DNA of 10,588 nt, taken from positions 1 through 10,588 of the forward strand of contig CAYGRM010000237.1 in assembly GCA_964352225.1 (NCBI GenBank). The letters run 5' to 3'. Below the pieces are notes generated by a model that was not told where the DNA came from, ran no database searches, and worked only from the letters and a program-made list of their open reading frames with translations. Origin of the DNA: CAJQQY01 sp964352225. GTDB taxonomy: Bacteria; Bacteroidota; Bacteroidia; Chitinophagales; Saprospiraceae. The stretch's first letter is position 1. Every line of letters starts with the position of its first letter. The position numbers and the translations under genes are program-made. Below are positions 1 to 6,152 of the stretch, in pieces.

Positions 1-266
1 AAATAATTGCTGTTGCAGGATTGGCTCAAAATTTTGCGGCAGTCAAATCTCTAGTGACCACAGGCATCCAAAAAGGGCATATGAAAATGCACTTACTAAA
101 TATTTTAAATCATCTTGGAGCAAATGAAAAAGAGGCAACCGAAACGGTTAATTATTTTAAAGATAAAGTAGTTTCTTTCTCCGCAGTTCGCGACTTTTTA
201 GATTTAATACGAGGTGAGAAAAAAAAGGACATTAGCCTTTTGACGGATCAAAAGGCACGTTCCTAA
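1..266 (+). CDS. mvaA: Hydroxymethylglutaryl-CoA reductase, class II (C-terminal end only)
   Basis: Partial gene cut by the left edge of the window; the reading frame starts at base 3. The visible 87 residues run IIAVAGLAQNFAAVKSL, then GIQKGHMKMH, then a lysine-rich tail ending at TAA 264-266. The AxxGLAQNxAA...GIQKGHMxxH block is the hallmark C-terminus of class II HMG-CoA reductases, and the His of GHM corresponds to the catalytic histidine of the Pseudomonas mevalonii enzyme. The family interconverts HMG-CoA and mevalonate in the cytosol. In Bacteroidota it is normally the committed step of the mevalonate route to isoprenoids, even though databases often label it 'degradative'. The next gene is a GHMP kinase, which supports a biosynthetic role. 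The apparent TTG start at 21 is internal and not a real start. Cofactor preference cannot be judged because the N-terminal part is missing. Confidence 0.9.
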   Translation, partial: IIAVAGLAQNFAAVKSLVTTGIQKGHMKMHLLNILNHLGANEKEATETVNYFKDKVVSFSAVRDFLDLIRGEKKKDISLLTDQKARS

Positions 267-294
267 AATTATTTTTATTTTATTTTTGAGAACA

Positions 295-330
295 AAGACC
301 TTCCAAAACTTTTCAGTTTTGGAAGGTCTT
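295..330. repeat. Perfect 16-bp hairpin between mvaA and the GHMP kinase
   Basis: The left arm AAGACCTTCCAAAACT (295-310) and the right arm AGTTTTGGAAGGTCTT (315-330) pair without mismatch around the 4-nt loop TTTC. The hairpin lies 28 bp after the mvaA stop. No clean T-tract follows it on the + strand (GTTAAATAAAA follows), so it is either a weak terminator or attenuator, or an RNA-stabilising intergenic palindrome. It shares a CTTCCAA/TTGGAAG core with the element at 1309-1363. Confidence 0.8.
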
Positions 331-379
331 GTTAAATAAAAGAGTCCCTCTGGTTTTATTTAAAAAAAACGTAATTACA

Positions 380-1312
380 TTGTTGCAAAATAAAAAACAA
401 TACATTCACGCCAATGGAAAATTACTCCTTTCCTCAGAATATTTCGTACTCGACGGAGCACTTGCTTTAGCTTTACCTACCTCACGAGGACAAAATTTCA
501 CTTTTGAAAGCATTCCTGATAGTGAGGTAATTTCATGGAAAAGTTTTGATGAGAAAAAACAAATTTGGTTTGAAGGTATTTTTTCTAAAGAAAATTTTGA
601 AGCAATTGAAACAAGTGATTCAAATATTTCTGATCGATTGACTCAAATTTTAAATGCTTGCCGTGAATTAAATAATTCTTTTTTGAAAAATGAAAAAGGA
701 GTTTCGGTGGAATCACACTTGACCTTTCCAAAAAACTGGGGATTAGGAACTAGTTCGACCTTGATTTATAGTGTAGCAAAATGGGCAGAAGTAGATGCAT
801 TTGTATTGTTAGAAAAAACTTTTGGCGGTTCAGGTTATGATATTGCATGCGCTGGAACGAAGAAAAGTATTTTATACTCGAAAATAAATGGAAAAGCTGA
901 ATGGGCCAACTGTGAGTTTGATCCCCCATTCAAAAATCAGTTGTATTTTATTTTTTTAGGAAAAAAACAAAATAGCAGAGAGGGAATTGCACACTATCGA
1001 AAGATAGTTAAGAAAGATGATCTCGTTTCTAAATTTTCTTTTTTGACAAAAAAAATATTGGCTTGCTCGGACTTCTACGAATTTGAAAAACTATTGGAGC
1101 AGCACGAAAATCTAATTTTTATAACATTACATTTACAAAAAGTAAAAGATTTATATTTCAGCGATTTTTGGGGAAGTGTAAAGTCATTAGGTGCTTGGGG
1201 CGGTGATTTTGTTTTGGTAACGAGTGATCGTTCAGAGGAAGAAACTCGGAAGTATTTCAACGAAAGGGGATTTGAAGTGTTTATAAAATATGAAGAAATG
1301 ATTTTAACGTAG
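380..1312 (+). CDS. GYDIA-family GHMP kinase (probable mevalonate-pathway kinase)
   Basis: A small-molecule kinase of the galactokinase/homoserine/mevalonate/phosphomevalonate superfamily, about 310 aa from this start. Visible motifs, numbered from 380, are: the N-terminal substrate strand ANGKLLLSSEYFVLDGA near residue 10; the ATP-phosphate loop GLGTSS (121-126); the GYDIA signature (152-156), whose Asp matches the catalytic Asp of mevalonate kinases; and the third GHMP motif GAWGGDF (271-277). In Bacteroidota this family usually sits next to HMG-CoA reductase, as it does here, so it probably phosphorylates mevalonate or phosphomevalonate; the exact substrate is not proven. The start is uncertain: the frame has no ATG before the conserved N-terminus. 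The frame stays open up to a TTG at 329, but that codon lies in the hairpin at 295-330. TTG 380 or 383 fits the usual family N-terminus better. The TAG stop lies inside the palindromic element that follows. Confidence 0.85.
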   Translation: MLQNKKQYIHANGKLLLSSEYFVLDGALALALPTSRGQNFTFESIPDSEVISWKSFDEKKQIWFEGIFSKENFEAIETSDSNISDRLTQILNACRELNNSFLKNEKGVSVESHLTFPKNWGLGTSSTLIYSVAKWAEVDAFVLLEKTFGGSGYDIACAGTKKSILYSKINGKAEWANCEFDPPFKNQLYFIFLGKKQNSREGIAHYRKIVKKDDLVSKFSFLTKKILACSDFYEFEKLLEQHENLIFITLHLQKVKDLYFSDFWGSVKSLGAWGGDFVLVTSDRSEEETRKYFNERGFEVFIKYEEMILT

Positions 1313-1363
1313 CAGGACTTTCCAAGCCCTGCCACAAATACGGGACTTGAAAAGTCCCACTAC
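1309..1363. repeat. REP-like composite palindrome overlapping the kinase stop codon
   Basis: The outer arms 1309-1329 and 1343-1363 match at 17 of 21 positions. The right half also holds its own perfect stem, GGGACTT-GAA-AAGTCCC (1342-1358), and the left half holds a degenerate copy around GGACTTTCCAAGCCC. The first bases (GTAG) include the TAG stop of the GHMP kinase, and the element ends 16 bp before the next ATG. All four arm mismatches are of the A-C type, so they become G-U pairs in RNA read from the - strand. This looks like a short dispersed palindromic repeat of the kind found between Bacteroidota genes; it may also act as a terminator or mRNA stabiliser. Confidence 0.7.
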
Positions 1364-1379
1364 GACGAAAAAATAGTTT

Positions 1380-2120
1380 ATGGCAAAAAAATGGTTTGAT
1401 AGCACGGTAATTAGAATTAAAGATGAGTCTTCGACGACGAAGCGATTTTGGGTACAAGTCGAAGGAGATGAAATTGTGGATTTCAAAGCAGGGCAGTTTG
1501 TAACTTTAGATTTACCAATATCAGATAAACGAACAAAAAGATGGCGCTCCTACTCTATCGCAAATGCACCTGATCAATCTAATATTTTAGAGTTTTGCAT
1601 TGTTTTACTCGAAGGTGGAGCAGGGACAACTTACTTTTTTGAAGAAGTAAAAATTGGAACGCCGATTAAATTTAAAAACCCTGCGGGTGGTTTTTATCTG
1701 CCTGAAAAAATTGAATCAGATCTAGTTTTCATTTGTACGGGAACTGGTGTCGCACCGTTTAGAAGTATGCTTTGGGATATTTATAACAATAAAATTCCAC
1801 ATAAAAATATTCACTTGATTTTCGGAACAAGGAAGGAAGATGGAATTTTGTACGAAAAAGAAATGGAGGAATTGATGGGAAAAATGCCAGCGTTTAAATA
1901 TTCAGTTGCCTTGTCGAGAGAAGAAAGTTTACCTGAAAAAAAGTATGAAATAGAAAAAGGTTATGTACATCTTATTTATCAAAAACATTTTTCAGAAGTT
2001 CGAAAGGACGTGGATTTTTGGATTTGTGGGTGGAGTAATATGATCGACGAATCGGTAGCAAAATTGATGATAGAAATGGGATATGACAAAAGTCAAATTC
2101 ATTATGAATTATATGGATAA
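1380..2120 (+). CDS. Ferredoxin-NADP reductase-like FAD/NAD(P)-binding oxidoreductase
   Basis: A 246-aa soluble flavoprotein of the ferredoxin-NADP+ reductase superfamily. An N-terminal FAD-binding beta-barrel (about 1-105) carries the RxYS flavin motif R56-S57-Y58-S59 and a phosphate-binding GGAGTTYFF stretch near residues 79-87. A Rossmann-type NAD(P) domain (about 110-246) carries TGTGVAPFRSM (120-130), FGTRKEDGILY and the C-terminal CGW motif (216-218) that places the nicotinamide. It ends in YELYG, typical of compact bacterial reductases. There is no fused 2Fe-2S ferredoxin domain or haem domain, so it must pass electrons between NAD(P)H and a separate partner, probably a ferredoxin or oxygenase component not encoded here. 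ATG 1380 is the natural start and follows the palindromic repeat by 16 bp. It may be read through from the kinase gene. NADPH versus NADH preference cannot be assigned. Confidence 0.85.
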   Translation: MAKKWFDSTVIRIKDESSTTKRFWVQVEGDEIVDFKAGQFVTLDLPISDKRTKRWRSYSIANAPDQSNILEFCIVLLEGGAGTTYFFEEVKIGTPIKFKNPAGGFYLPEKIESDLVFICTGTGVAPFRSMLWDIYNNKIPHKNIHLIFGTRKEDGILYEKEMEELMGKMPAFKYSVALSREESLPEKKYEIEKGYVHLIYQKHFSEVRKDVDFWICGWSNMIDESVAKLMIEMGYDKSQIHYELYG

Positions 2121-2145
2121 AAATATCAAATTTCGGACATAACAT

Positions 2146-2179
2146 TTTCAACCAAATTGAGGGAAAAGCGTTACCTTTG
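2146..2179 (+). promoter_or_regulatory. Bacteroidota-type promoter for the nfu-like gene
   Basis: TACCTTTG at 2172-2179 is an exact match to the -7 consensus TAnnTTTG used by the Bacteroidota primary sigma factor. A weak -33-like TTTC lies at 2146-2149, 22 nt upstream. The box is 53 bp before the nfu-like ATG, which gives a short leader and suggests that this gene can be transcribed apart from the genes to its left. Confidence 0.55.
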
Positions 2180-2232
2180 TAGAATCAATCTAAATAACCT
2201 TTTTTAGAAAAATTAAATCGATAAAATAAATC

Positions 2233-2850
2233 ATGGAAAATACAGCAACTAAAAGTCCGGTAATGCTTTACACAGAGCAGACTCCGAACCCAGAATCGTT
2301 GAAATTTGTAACCAATAGAATGTTATTCAAAGGAACGGCCGATTTCAGAGAAGAAGAATTAGCAAAAGAGTGGTCTCCGCTTGGAACTGCATTATTTGAA
2401 TTACCATATGTAAAAGGTGTTTATATTTGCAATAATTTCGTTTCCGTAACTAAAGAGTTCAATTACTCTTGGGAAGACATCATGTTGAAATTGAAGGATT
2501 TCATCAAAAAATATGTTGAGACTGGAGGGGAGATTGTATCCGAAGGTTTTGAAACAGCAATGGCAAAAATCGAAGAAGAAAGAGGGGCAAGTTATGAATA
2601 CTCAGAAGATGAAGCAGTCATTGTTCAAAAAATTAAAGACCTGATTGACACTTATGTAAAACCTGCTGTCGAAATGGATGGAGGAAACATCGAATTCAAA
2701 TCATTTGATAGCGATGGAGTTGTGACGGTGATTTTACAAGGATCTTGTAGCGGATGTCCTTCTTCAACTGTCACTTTAAAATCTGGAATAGAAGGAATGC
2801 TAAAAAGAATGGTTCCCGAAGTAAAAGAAGTTGTTTCAGAAATGGGATAA
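2233..2850 (+). CDS. NifU-family Fe-S cluster scaffold/carrier (Nfu_N plus NifU domain)
   Basis: A 205-aa cytosolic protein with the architecture of mitochondrial NFU1. The N-terminal Nfu_N domain (about 10-100) opens with YTEQTPNPESLKFV and contains the typical SPLGTALFELPYVKGVYI segment. The C-terminal NifU domain (about 130-205) carries GSCSGCPSS with the cluster-binding pair C172 and C175, followed by LKSGIEGMLKRMVPEVKEV. Proteins of this family bind a 4Fe-4S cluster at the interface of a dimer through the CxxC pair and hand it to target enzymes late in Fe-S assembly. Length and both domains are complete, with no key residue lost. The gene has its own promoter and is closed by a strong terminator, so it is likely monocistronic. 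Its link to the upstream flavoprotein is by position only. Confidence 0.93.
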   Translation: MENTATKSPVMLYTEQTPNPESLKFVTNRMLFKGTADFREEELAKEWSPLGTALFELPYVKGVYICNNFVSVTKEFNYSWEDIMLKLKDFIKKYVETGGEIVSEGFETAMAKIEEERGASYEYSEDEAVIVQKIKDLIDTYVKPAVEMDGGNIEFKSFDSDGVVTVILQGSCSGCPSSTVTLKSGIEGMLKRMVPEVKEVVSEMG

Positions 2851-2894
2851 TTTAATCATAAAGAATCAACCTATCATTTTCCACAAAATGAGCT

Positions 2895-2931
2895 TGGCGA
2901 TGTTTCGAAGGGAGCATCGCCATTTTTTTTT
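2895..2931 (+). terminator. Intrinsic terminator after the nfu-like gene
   Basis: The stem TGGCGATG (2895-2902) pairs with CATCGCCA (2915-2922), followed directly by nine T residues (2923-2931). This is a textbook Rho-independent terminator, 44 bp after the stop codon. Confidence 0.92.
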
Positions 2932-3286
2932 AAATTCCATTGGAGACAAAGCATTTCTTCAAGGATTTTTTCTTTTTTGTAAAAAGAATCAATAGAATTG
3001 TATATCTTTATTAAGAAAGCTAATTTTTCCTCTAATGAAATGCTTTCTAAACATACTCAGTTGAAAAACTCTCATCTTATTCTTTTTACAATAAAAAAAG
3101 TTTTTCAACCCCAAAAACTAAACCTCGTATTATCAATGACCTCGTAATGAGACTATTTGAATATGGTATGGATTTAGTTGTATAATAATATTCCTTTAAA
3201 CCTTTTCTTACAATTACATCGGCAGTAGATAACTGTTGTTTTAATAAGCTAGAGTAAAATTTTCTAATATCTTAAACCAAATTGCG
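2932..3286. other. 355-bp AT-rich upstream region of the S74 fibre gene
   Basis: No start-to-stop gene is convincing here. The region holds an inverted repeat at 3060-3109 (listed separately) and a second 10-bp inverted pair, AAAGCATTTC (2948-2957) with GAAATGCTTT (3037-3046). There are weak promoter-like elements: TTG 2998-3000, then 20 nt, then TAATTTTT 3021-3028; also TATCTTTA 3003-3010. A 60-codon start-less open frame runs on the - strand from 3056 to 2874. The fibre promoter should lie here, but I cannot place it with certainty, and the 5' leader could be long. Confidence 0.5.
3060..3109. repeat. 11-bp perfect inverted repeat in the fibre gene leader
   Basis: GTTGAAAAACT (3060-3070) is the exact inverse complement of AGTTTTTCAAC (3099-3109), with a 28-nt spacer that can itself form a short TTATT/AATAA stem. 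It lies about 180 bp before the S74 fibre ATG. It could be a leader hairpin, an operator or a decayed element; the sequence alone does not decide. Confidence 0.5.
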
Positions 3287-5206
3287 ATGAAAATCAGAAT
3301 CCTTTTCCTTTATGTACTAACTGTTTTGTGTACTTTAGGAATCCATTCTCTTAATGCCCAGATAGTGGACCAGACATCTATTACAGCTGATGAAGCTAAT
3401 TTCAAATTAATTGCTCCTAATTCCTTTATCATGGAAATTGGCGGACCAAATGGTTATTATTATAAACAAGAAGTAGTTCATTCCAACAATATTTCTATTT
3501 CAAACTTAGATGCAAATGGAAAGAAATTCGAAGATGGAACTTATCTACTTCAAGTGACACCTATAGTTACTTTGTCAGATATTGAACGACAAGAACTTAC
3601 TTCTCTAAGAGAAAAAAATGACCTAAAAGGAATGGCTGCTTATCGCTTAGCACATGACTTACCAGAGGTAGTTGATGTGACTAATGTGTATTTCAGTATC
3701 CGAAATGGTCAATTTGTTACTCCTGAACAAAAAGAAGTCAAAGGCTTAAGCAAGCCTAAAATGTCTATTGCAGAGCAAGATCACCCTGCTCTTTATGCTT
3801 CCTTAAATTATATCGCGACATCATACGAAGAACCAATTGTTGGTAATAGTAGTTTATCTCACGCTACCGATAATTCCTCAACGAGGGAAGATGACCAAGT
3901 ATTTATTGATGATGTTATTATAGATGGTAGTATTTGTGTAGGACAAGATTGTGTTAATGGAGAAAATTTTGGTTTTGATACCCAACGACTAAAAGAAAAT
4001 AATCTACGTTTACATTTTGATGATACGAGTAACAGCGCAAGTTTCCCAGGTAATGATTGGCGAATTACCATAAATGATTCATCAAATGGAGGAGCTAGTT
4101 ATTTTGCGGTAGAAGATGCTACAGCCGGAAGAGTTCCTTTTAGAATTTTGGCTGGTGCACCTGCGAATTCTTTATATGTAGATGCTCAGGGTGATGTAGG
4201 AATTGGTACAGCTTCTCCTGTTGTTGAGTTACAAGTTACTGATGGAGATTCTCCAACATTGCGTCTTGAACAAAACGGATCTTCTGGATTCGGTCAACAA
4301 ACTTGGGATATCGCTGGAAATGAAACGAATTTCTTTGTACGTGATGTTACTGGTGGTTCTAAGTTACCTTTTAAGATTAAGCCTGGGGCACCTGATAATA
4401 GTTTATTTGTGGCAGCGAATGGAAATATAGGATTAGGAACTCAAAATCCAAGCTCAACCAATAAGTTACAAGTGGAATCAGGTAATGTATGGGTAAAGGC
4501 AGGTAAACTTGGAATTAATGTCGCACCAACTACTTCAGCATTAGATGTTGTCGGGCTTTCCAAATTTACAGGGACAACTTTATTTACAGGGGATGTTTCT
4601 TATTTCCTTAATACTGGTTCTTCTTTTTTAAATAAAGCTACATTTGTTACCACCTTGCGAGTGGATGCGACGAATAATCGCGTTGGAATAGGACTTCCTA
4701 ATCCGACCCATCTGTTAGAATTAAGTGCGGATGATGCTGCCAAACCTGGTGGAGGTACTTGGACTGCAACCTCTGATCGTCGCTTGAAAAAAAATATTGA
4801 AGATTTCAATGATGGATTAGCAGAAATTTTAAAAATCCGTCCTGTAAGTTTTAATTATAATGGGAAACTAAATTATCCTACTGAAAAAAGATTTGTTGGT
4901 ATTATCGCTCAGGAAATGAAGGATATTGCACCTTACACCATTTCTACATTAAATAAAAAAGCCCCAGAAGGAGAATCTCCATATCTGGCATTTGATGGTA
5001 CTCCGCTTCCTTATATGTTGATCAATGCTGTTCAAGAGCAGCAGGAAATGATCGATGCACAAGAAAAAGAAATAGCTGAGCTTAAAAGTAAATTGGCAAA
5101 ATTTAATACACTTCAAGCACAGGTTGATGAATTAAGTCAAATGGTCTCTTCCTTAAAAGAATCATCTAGTAATTCTTCTAATGAAGCTGTTGGTGAAAAA
5201 AAATAA
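3287..5206 (+). CDS. Secreted tail-fibre-like protein with S74 self-cleaving chaperone domain
   Basis: A 639-aa protein that starts with a signal peptide (about 1-25, ending LNAQ). Residues about 25-150 form an unassigned beta-rich domain. A conserved module begins near 205 (DGSICVGQDCVNGENFGFDT, then RLKENNLRL). It includes two related repeats, W258-P311 and W340-P388, each ending in a GxGTxxP turn (305-311, 382-388). More degenerate turns occur at LGINVAP (near 409) and VGIGLPNP (near 467), as expected for a repetitive beta-structured shaft. The S74 intramolecular chaperone domain starts at S496-D497 in SDRRLKKNI and runs to about 560 (ILKIRPVSFNYN, FVGIIAQEM). In phage fibres this domain helps trimerisation and then cleaves itself off near this Ser-Asp. 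A coiled coil (about 577-625) and a Ser/Lys-rich tail follow. There is no T9SS sorting domain. It probably forms a surface trimer; the ligand is unknown. Downstream partner gene 37 bp away. Confidence 0.85.
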   Translation: MKIRILFLYVLTVLCTLGIHSLNAQIVDQTSITADEANFKLIAPNSFIMEIGGPNGYYYKQEVVHSNNISISNLDANGKKFEDGTYLLQVTPIVTLSDIERQELTSLREKNDLKGMAAYRLAHDLPEVVDVTNVYFSIRNGQFVTPEQKEVKGLSKPKMSIAEQDHPALYASLNYIATSYEEPIVGNSSLSHATDNSSTREDDQVFIDDVIIDGSICVGQDCVNGENFGFDTQRLKENNLRLHFDDTSNSASFPGNDWRITINDSSNGGASYFAVEDATAGRVPFRILAGAPANSLYVDAQGDVGIGTASPVVELQVTDGDSPTLRLEQNGSSGFGQQTWDIAGNETNFFVRDVTGGSKLPFKIKPGAPDNSLFVAANGNIGLGTQNPSSTNKLQVESGNVWVKAGKLGINVAPTTSALDVVGLSKFTGTTLFTGDVSYFLNTGSSFLNKATFVTTLRVDATNNRVGIGLPNPTHLLELSADDAAKPGGGTWTATSDRRLKKNIEDFNDGLAEILKIRPVSFNYNGKLNYPTEKRFVGIIAQEMKDIAPYTISTLNKKAPEGESPYLAFDGTPLPYMLINAVQEQQEMIDAQEKEIAELKSKLAKFNTLQAQVDELSQMVSSLKESSSNSSNEAVGEKK

Positions 5207-5243
5207 TTGACCTCTTAAAATTAAATTCTTTAATTCTAAAAAA

Positions 5244-5942
5244 ATGATCGCAATGAAATATATTAAATATATCACAATACTGATATTCCAATTATCCTTA
5301 CTTCAATTTACTTTTGGCCAAGCTACGGATGATAAAGGTCGTCTAGCTGGGACAACTCCAGGTGCTGTCGTTGAAAATCAAGAAACTACTAAACCTGTTG
5401 ATCAACCAAATACTAATGCCTTTTACTCTGATATGGATCAACCAAATGGGGAGAAAACTGAAGTTGAAGTGGATACCTACTATCCGGTAGATTTAGAAGT
5501 GGCTCGCGAAGAAATAATGGCAAGTACTCAACCTGCAGTAGTCGCTCAAAAAATCAATGATTTAAATGGCATGGTGGAAGATTTACTTCGAATTACAGAA
5601 GAGCTTCGTTTAGAAAATAAAGTGATTCGCGAAAGCCTGAACAACTGTTGTTCCAACGCTTCACTTGGCCTTTCTGCTAATGATGCTTATCTTCTACAAA
5701 ATGCGCCTAATCCGTTTAATGCATCTTCTGAGATTCGATATTTTGTTCCTAATGGATTAAAAAATGTGGAAATCCGAATAAGCAATATCCAAGGAGAAGT
5801 GTTAAGTGCTATTCAAATTAAAGAAGCTGGATATGGAAAAATCGAAGTCGATTCTGAAATAATGGCTAATGGTACTTTTGTATATACACTTTCTGTACAA
5901 GGAGAAATCATAGATTCTAAAGTGATGATCAAGACACAATAA
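5244..5942 (+). CDS. Secreted coiled-coil protein with T9SS type A sorting domain
   Basis: 232 aa; no named family recognised for the body. A signal peptide covers about residues 1-26 (MIAMKYIKY..., ending TFGQ); Met4 at 5253 is an equally possible start. A polar low-complexity linker (about 27-85) leads to a predicted coiled coil (about 95-134, QKINDLNGMVEDLLRITEEL and onward) that ends in the pair C135-C136, which could form inter-chain disulfides. The C-terminal 80 residues (about 150-232) have the layout of a type A T9SS sorting domain: NAPNPFN (153-159), a beta strand with IRYFVP, then VEIRISNIQGEV and the final GTFVYTLSVQGE...KVMIK strands. This domain directs passage through the type IX outer-membrane translocon and is usually cleaved. 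The gene lies 37 bp after the S74 fibre and is followed by a terminator, so the two form a likely operon. Its small size and coiled coil suggest an anchor or adaptor for the fibre. Confidence 0.82.
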   Translation: MIAMKYIKYITILIFQLSLLQFTFGQATDDKGRLAGTTPGAVVENQETTKPVDQPNTNAFYSDMDQPNGEKTEVEVDTYYPVDLEVAREEIMASTQPAVVAQKINDLNGMVEDLLRITEELRLENKVIRESLNNCCSNASLGLSANDAYLLQNAPNPFNASSEIRYFVPNGLKNVEIRISNIQGEVLSAIQIKEAGYGKIEVDSEIMANGTFVYTLSVQGEIIDSKVMIKTQ

Positions 5943-5979
5943 CTGATCAAATACTAAAGATTTTTTATGCTTATAAAAG

Positions 5980-6015
5980 AAATCCCGAATTTTGAACCTT
6001 CAAAATTCGGGATTT
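5980..6015 (+). terminator. Long hairpin terminator of the fibre operon
   Basis: The left arm AAATCCCGAATTTTGAA (5980-5996) pairs perfectly with TTCAAAATTCGGGATTT (5999-6015), and TTTTCTTCT lies at the 3' edge. The 17-bp stem lies 38 bp after the stop of the T9SS coiled-coil gene and separates it from the CRTAC1-like gene. The inner pairs must open because only CC is left as loop. Confidence 0.85.
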
Positions 6016-6152
6016 TCTTCTACTTTACCTGATTGAATTTTCAGCCAATCTTTATAATAAACTTCTCTGTAAAAGACTTAGTACTCAGCAACATAACCTA
6101 TCTTAGTTTAAAAATTCATTTAAGCATTCTGCAAATTAAAATTACCATCCCA

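Noticed and set aside
4203..4430. 75-aa open frame on the + strand inside the fibre gene
   Set aside because: It is a shadow of the repetitive GIGT-coding region; no start signal or family, and it lies wholly inside a well-supported gene.
3287..5206. Prophage tail fibre origin for the S74 gene
   Set aside because: It has a signal peptide, no phage structural genes nearby and a T9SS partner; S74 domains are common in secreted Bacteroidota proteins.
6033..6152. N-terminal extension of the CRTAC1-like protein from TTG 6033
   Set aside because: It starts just after the terminator hairpin, and the residues up to ATG 6153 would block a clear signal peptide.
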